Source of the DNA: an uncultured Alphaproteobacteria bacterium
GTDB lineage: Bacteria > Pseudomonadota > Alphaproteobacteria > Geminicoccales > Geminicoccaceae
NCBI GenBank assembly: GCA_937995535.1
Contig: CALKJU010000038.1
Location: 1 to 45,842 of the forward strand
DNA length: 45,842 bases
Direction: 5' to 3'
The notes beneath the pieces are model-generated. The model worked only from the letters and a program-made list of their open reading frames with translations. It was not told where the DNA came from and did no database searches. Of the stretch, positions 44,177-45,842 are shown piece after piece (within the stretch, counting starts at the first letter, position 1; each line of letters opens with the position of its first letter). The position numbers were made by a program, and so were the translations under genes.

Positions 44177-44608
44177 CTAACACGACGCGGCGCCCCGCGC
44201 GCCGGCCACGCCGCGGACGATGTCGACCAGTCGCGCCGGCTGCAGTTGCGCACGCGAAACGACGGACGCCTGATCTCCAATCCGAGAGCCGACAGCTTGC
44301 TCGTCGTCAGGGGTACGACAGACAACGAGCAGCGCGGCGCGTCCAGCGACAACCTCGATTGCCTGCTCAGCGATCGCGGTCGGCCAGGCACGACCCAGCT
44401 CGGGATTCAGCACCACGACGGCAAAGCGATCAGCGCCTAGGGCCTGATCGCAAGCGGCCAGACCGTCCGCGCTGCTGACCGCGAGCCCAGGGAAGGCGGC
44501 CAAGATCGCACTTAGATCCGGCGCCTCCTCGACGACAAGCACGCGCACCGTGGGCTCTCGCTGCACCTCGGTCGATAGGTCGGACGAGTGCCGGTTTTGT
44601 TGCGCCAT
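44177..44608 (-). CDS. Degenerate receiver-domain (pseudo-receiver) protein
   Basis: 143 residues. The order of strands resembles a CheY-like receiver: VRVLVVEEAPDLSAIL (acidic pair Glu27/Glu28), FAVVVLNPELG where the phosphoacceptor Asp is replaced by Asn68, AALLVVCRTPDDEQAV, and a last strand without the conserved Lys. It should therefore not be phosphorylated normally. ATG 44608 preferred over GTG 44614. Divergent from the RadC-family gene with ~170 bp between. May act by protein binding; no output domain. Confidence 0.62.
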   Translation of the reverse strand: MAQQNRHSSDLSTEVQREPTVRVLVVEEAPDLSAILAAFPGLAVSSADGLAACDQALGADRFAVVVLNPELGRAWPTAIAEQAIEVVAGRAALLVVCRTPDDEQAVGSRIGDQASVVSRAQLQPARLVDIVRGVAGARGAASC

Positions 44609-44777
44609 GGCCACTCTCGGGCGTCCCCGCGTTGATCATACCCGCTTCTGTCGAGGCTGGTAAGCGGCGATCACGACGCGGCGGATTGTCGATCGGCCTT
44701 TCAAATTTCGGCGCCACTGTAGTGTGTTAGGTTGATTTCCTTCCAAGGCAGCTTCAGCAGCGCCGCCTTTCATATGA

Positions 44778-45584
44778 GTGTTCAACTATCAGTTGAGTTC
44801 TCCTGGGCATCCCTGTAACGTCGGCATGGACGTGTGTGGACGGCACCACATGGCTGGCCAGGACCAATCCTCACCGAGATGCGGCGCTGCGATACGCTCC
44901 CGAGAGCCGGCCGCGCGCGCCGAAGTGGACATCGCGGCAACCGGCAACCCGGCGCCGACCCATCGGTGGGCGGCAGCATCTGAGCAGGACGGCACCGGAC
45001 AGCTGGTGGCCCTCTTACGACCGTTCCTCAACGATGCGGAGAGTGTCGCCGCCGCCTTGCTGGTCGCGCACGGTTCCCTGTCGCGGACACTCGCCTGCGA
45101 GCCGGCCAGCATGCGCCGGACGCCAGGGATGACGGAGGCCGCTGCGCGTCACCTCGCCTCGGTCCGGTCCTTCATCGAGGCCGTTGCGCGCGAGCGACTC
45201 GCCGAGCGGCCATTGATCGGAGGAACGGACAGCCTGGACCTCTATCTGCGGGCCACCATGCGCGGACGCAGCACGGAGCAGGCACGCGGTCTGTTCCTTG
45301 ACCGGAAGAACCGGCTGCTTCGCGACGTCGTGCTGGCCGAGGGAACGATCGATCAGTGTCCGCTCTACGAGCGCGAGGTCGTCAGGAGCGCTCTCGCGGT
45401 CGGCGCTTCAGCGATGATACTCGTCCACAACCATCCGAGTGGCGATCCCGAGCCGTCACTACGCGACGTGGAGACGACCCGCAAGCTGCGTGCAGCGTTG
45501 AGTCTCTTTGAGATCATTCTGCACGATCACGTCATAGTCGGCGACAATGAAATTGTCAGCCTGCGCAATCGCGGCATGATCTAG
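44778..45584 (+). CDS. RadC-family JAB-domain protein
   Basis: Up to 268 residues. An N-terminal helix-hairpin-like part (AAALLVAHGSLSRTLA, TPGMTEAAARHL) precedes the JAB/MPN+ domain: EVVRSAL and HNHPSGDPEPSLRD, the HxHx10D zinc motif. Despite the name, RadC proteins are not proven repair factors and are common on genomic islands and prophages. GTG 44778 gives the longest form; ATG 44826 or 44850 are possible and no ribosome site decides. Flanked by direct repeats. Confidence 0.9.
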   Translation: MFNYQLSSPGHPCNVGMDVCGRHHMAGQDQSSPRCGAAIRSREPAARAEVDIAATGNPAPTHRWAAASEQDGTGQLVALLRPFLNDAESVAAALLVAHGSLSRTLACEPASMRRTPGMTEAAARHLASVRSFIEAVARERLAERPLIGGTDSLDLYLRATMRGRSTEQARGLFLDRKNRLLRDVVLAEGTIDQCPLYEREVVRSALAVGASAMILVHNHPSGDPEPSLRDVETTRKLRAALSLFEIILHDHVIVGDNEIVSLRNRGMI

Positions 45585-45638
45585 CCACTATCGACCAAAT
45601 CAGAGCTTCTGCTTGGCGCTTACCTAAGCTCTTTCTCG

Positions 45639-45794
45639 TCAACCTGCGGTGCGCCAACGTCCGAGCGCCCGGTCGCGGTCCCAGAGCGCGACGGCGGCGC
45701 CGGAGTCGAGCAGCCGCTCGGCGATGGCGCGGCCGATGCCCTGCGCCCCGCCGGTGACCACCGCCCGCCGCCCGTCGAGATCGATCCGGTTCAT
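45639..45794 (-). pseudogene. Truncated duplicate of the SDR gene 5' end
   Basis: Reads the same first 44 codons as the SDR at 43163-43915 (including TGGAQGIGRA), then leaves homology at 45661 and meets a stop at 45641-45639 after seven unrelated codons. Catalytic residues are missing, so it is not a functional enzyme. Confidence 0.85.
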
Positions 45795-45842
45795 CGCCGC
45801 CTCCCCGCGCGCCCCGCAGGCCTGATCGCACGCGCGCCAGCG
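45662..45842. repeat. Direct repeat, right copy, running to the window end
   Basis: Matches 43783-43963 except for two bases. The left boundary is sharp (45661 C versus 43782 G); the right boundary is outside the window. Confidence 0.93.

Noticed and set aside
43783..45842. Insertion sequence or transposon bounded by the repeats
   Set aside because: No transposase or integrase, no terminal inverted repeats, and the repeat is part of a host gene.

Overview
This 45.8 kb window is very GC-rich (about 70% by eye) and densely coding, with many gene joints of the ATGA, GTGA or TGATG type. It looks like a chromosomal segment of an alphaproteobacterium, probably near Rhodospirillales/Geminicoccales. 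Pointers are a SAM-II type riboswitch in front of metZ, a tRNA-Gln(UUG) with encoded CCA, an IspE/TPR-lipoprotein/SAM-hydroxide-adenosyltransferase block, Tat-dependent dehydrogenase subunits and a MarC/MoaB/SLT housekeeping set. The organism call is inference; no rRNA or phylogenetic marker was tested.

Layout. 1-361: end of a CobW-like metallochaperone. 550-1526 (-): UxaA-N/SAF protein and RraA-like aldolase. 1699-6007 (+): octaheme hydroxylamine oxidoreductase haoA, its partner haoB, then a MocR-type regulator. 6048-9725 (-): GMC oxidoreductase with Tat-exported gluconate-dehydrogenase subunit 3, a glyoxalase, a ribbon-helix-helix protein and a PqiC-like lipoprotein; 9722-10654 (-): MCE-domain protein. 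10778-12694 (+): FAH-family hydrolase, DUF3253, uppP. 12758-17019 (+): sugar-type ABC importer (binding protein and two permeases, no ATPase) with an embedded EamA transporter and a small antitoxin-like ORF. 17083-17454 (-): NTF2-like protein. 17585-21568 (+): a second, signal-less GMC pair, cysQ and pyrD. 21686-22153: secreted small barrel-like protein. 22214-23555: sigma70-like promoter, SAM-II riboswitch, intrinsic terminator and metZ.

23559-27787 (-): a tightly overlapped operon: DUF4432 epimerase, TmpA-like dioxygenase, TmpB/PhnZ-like HD oxygenase, amidase. It suggests organophosphonate catabolism. 27911-30033 (+): L-threonate-dehydrogenase-like protein overlapping kynureninase. 30087-30353 (-): orphan AbrB antitoxin. 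30442-33310 (-): tRNA-Gln, then SDR, enoyl-CoA hydratase and acyl-CoA dehydrogenase matching the lower part of the aerobic 2-aminobenzoyl-CoA pathway. Kynureninase makes anthranilate, so the two loci may act in series. 33352-36723 (-): SAM hydroxide adenosyltransferase, ispE, TPR lipoprotein. 36875-40283 (+): small ORF, uracil-DNA glycosylase, lytic transglycosylase, moaB. 40373-43915 (-): GNAT, DnaJ-domain, VWA, MarC, SDR. 44036-45584: 25-residue membrane peptide, degenerate receiver protein and RadC-family protein. This stretch is bracketed by a 181-bp imperfect direct repeat containing the 5' end of the SDR gene; the second copy runs to the window end.

The most interesting points are: a haoAB pair that keeps the P460-type architecture but lacks the usual cytochrome partners and sits beside a MocR regulator; a complete and readable SAM-II transcription attenuator; the tmpAB-like/amidase operon; and the RadC/pseudo-receiver segment flanked by a duplicated gene fragment.
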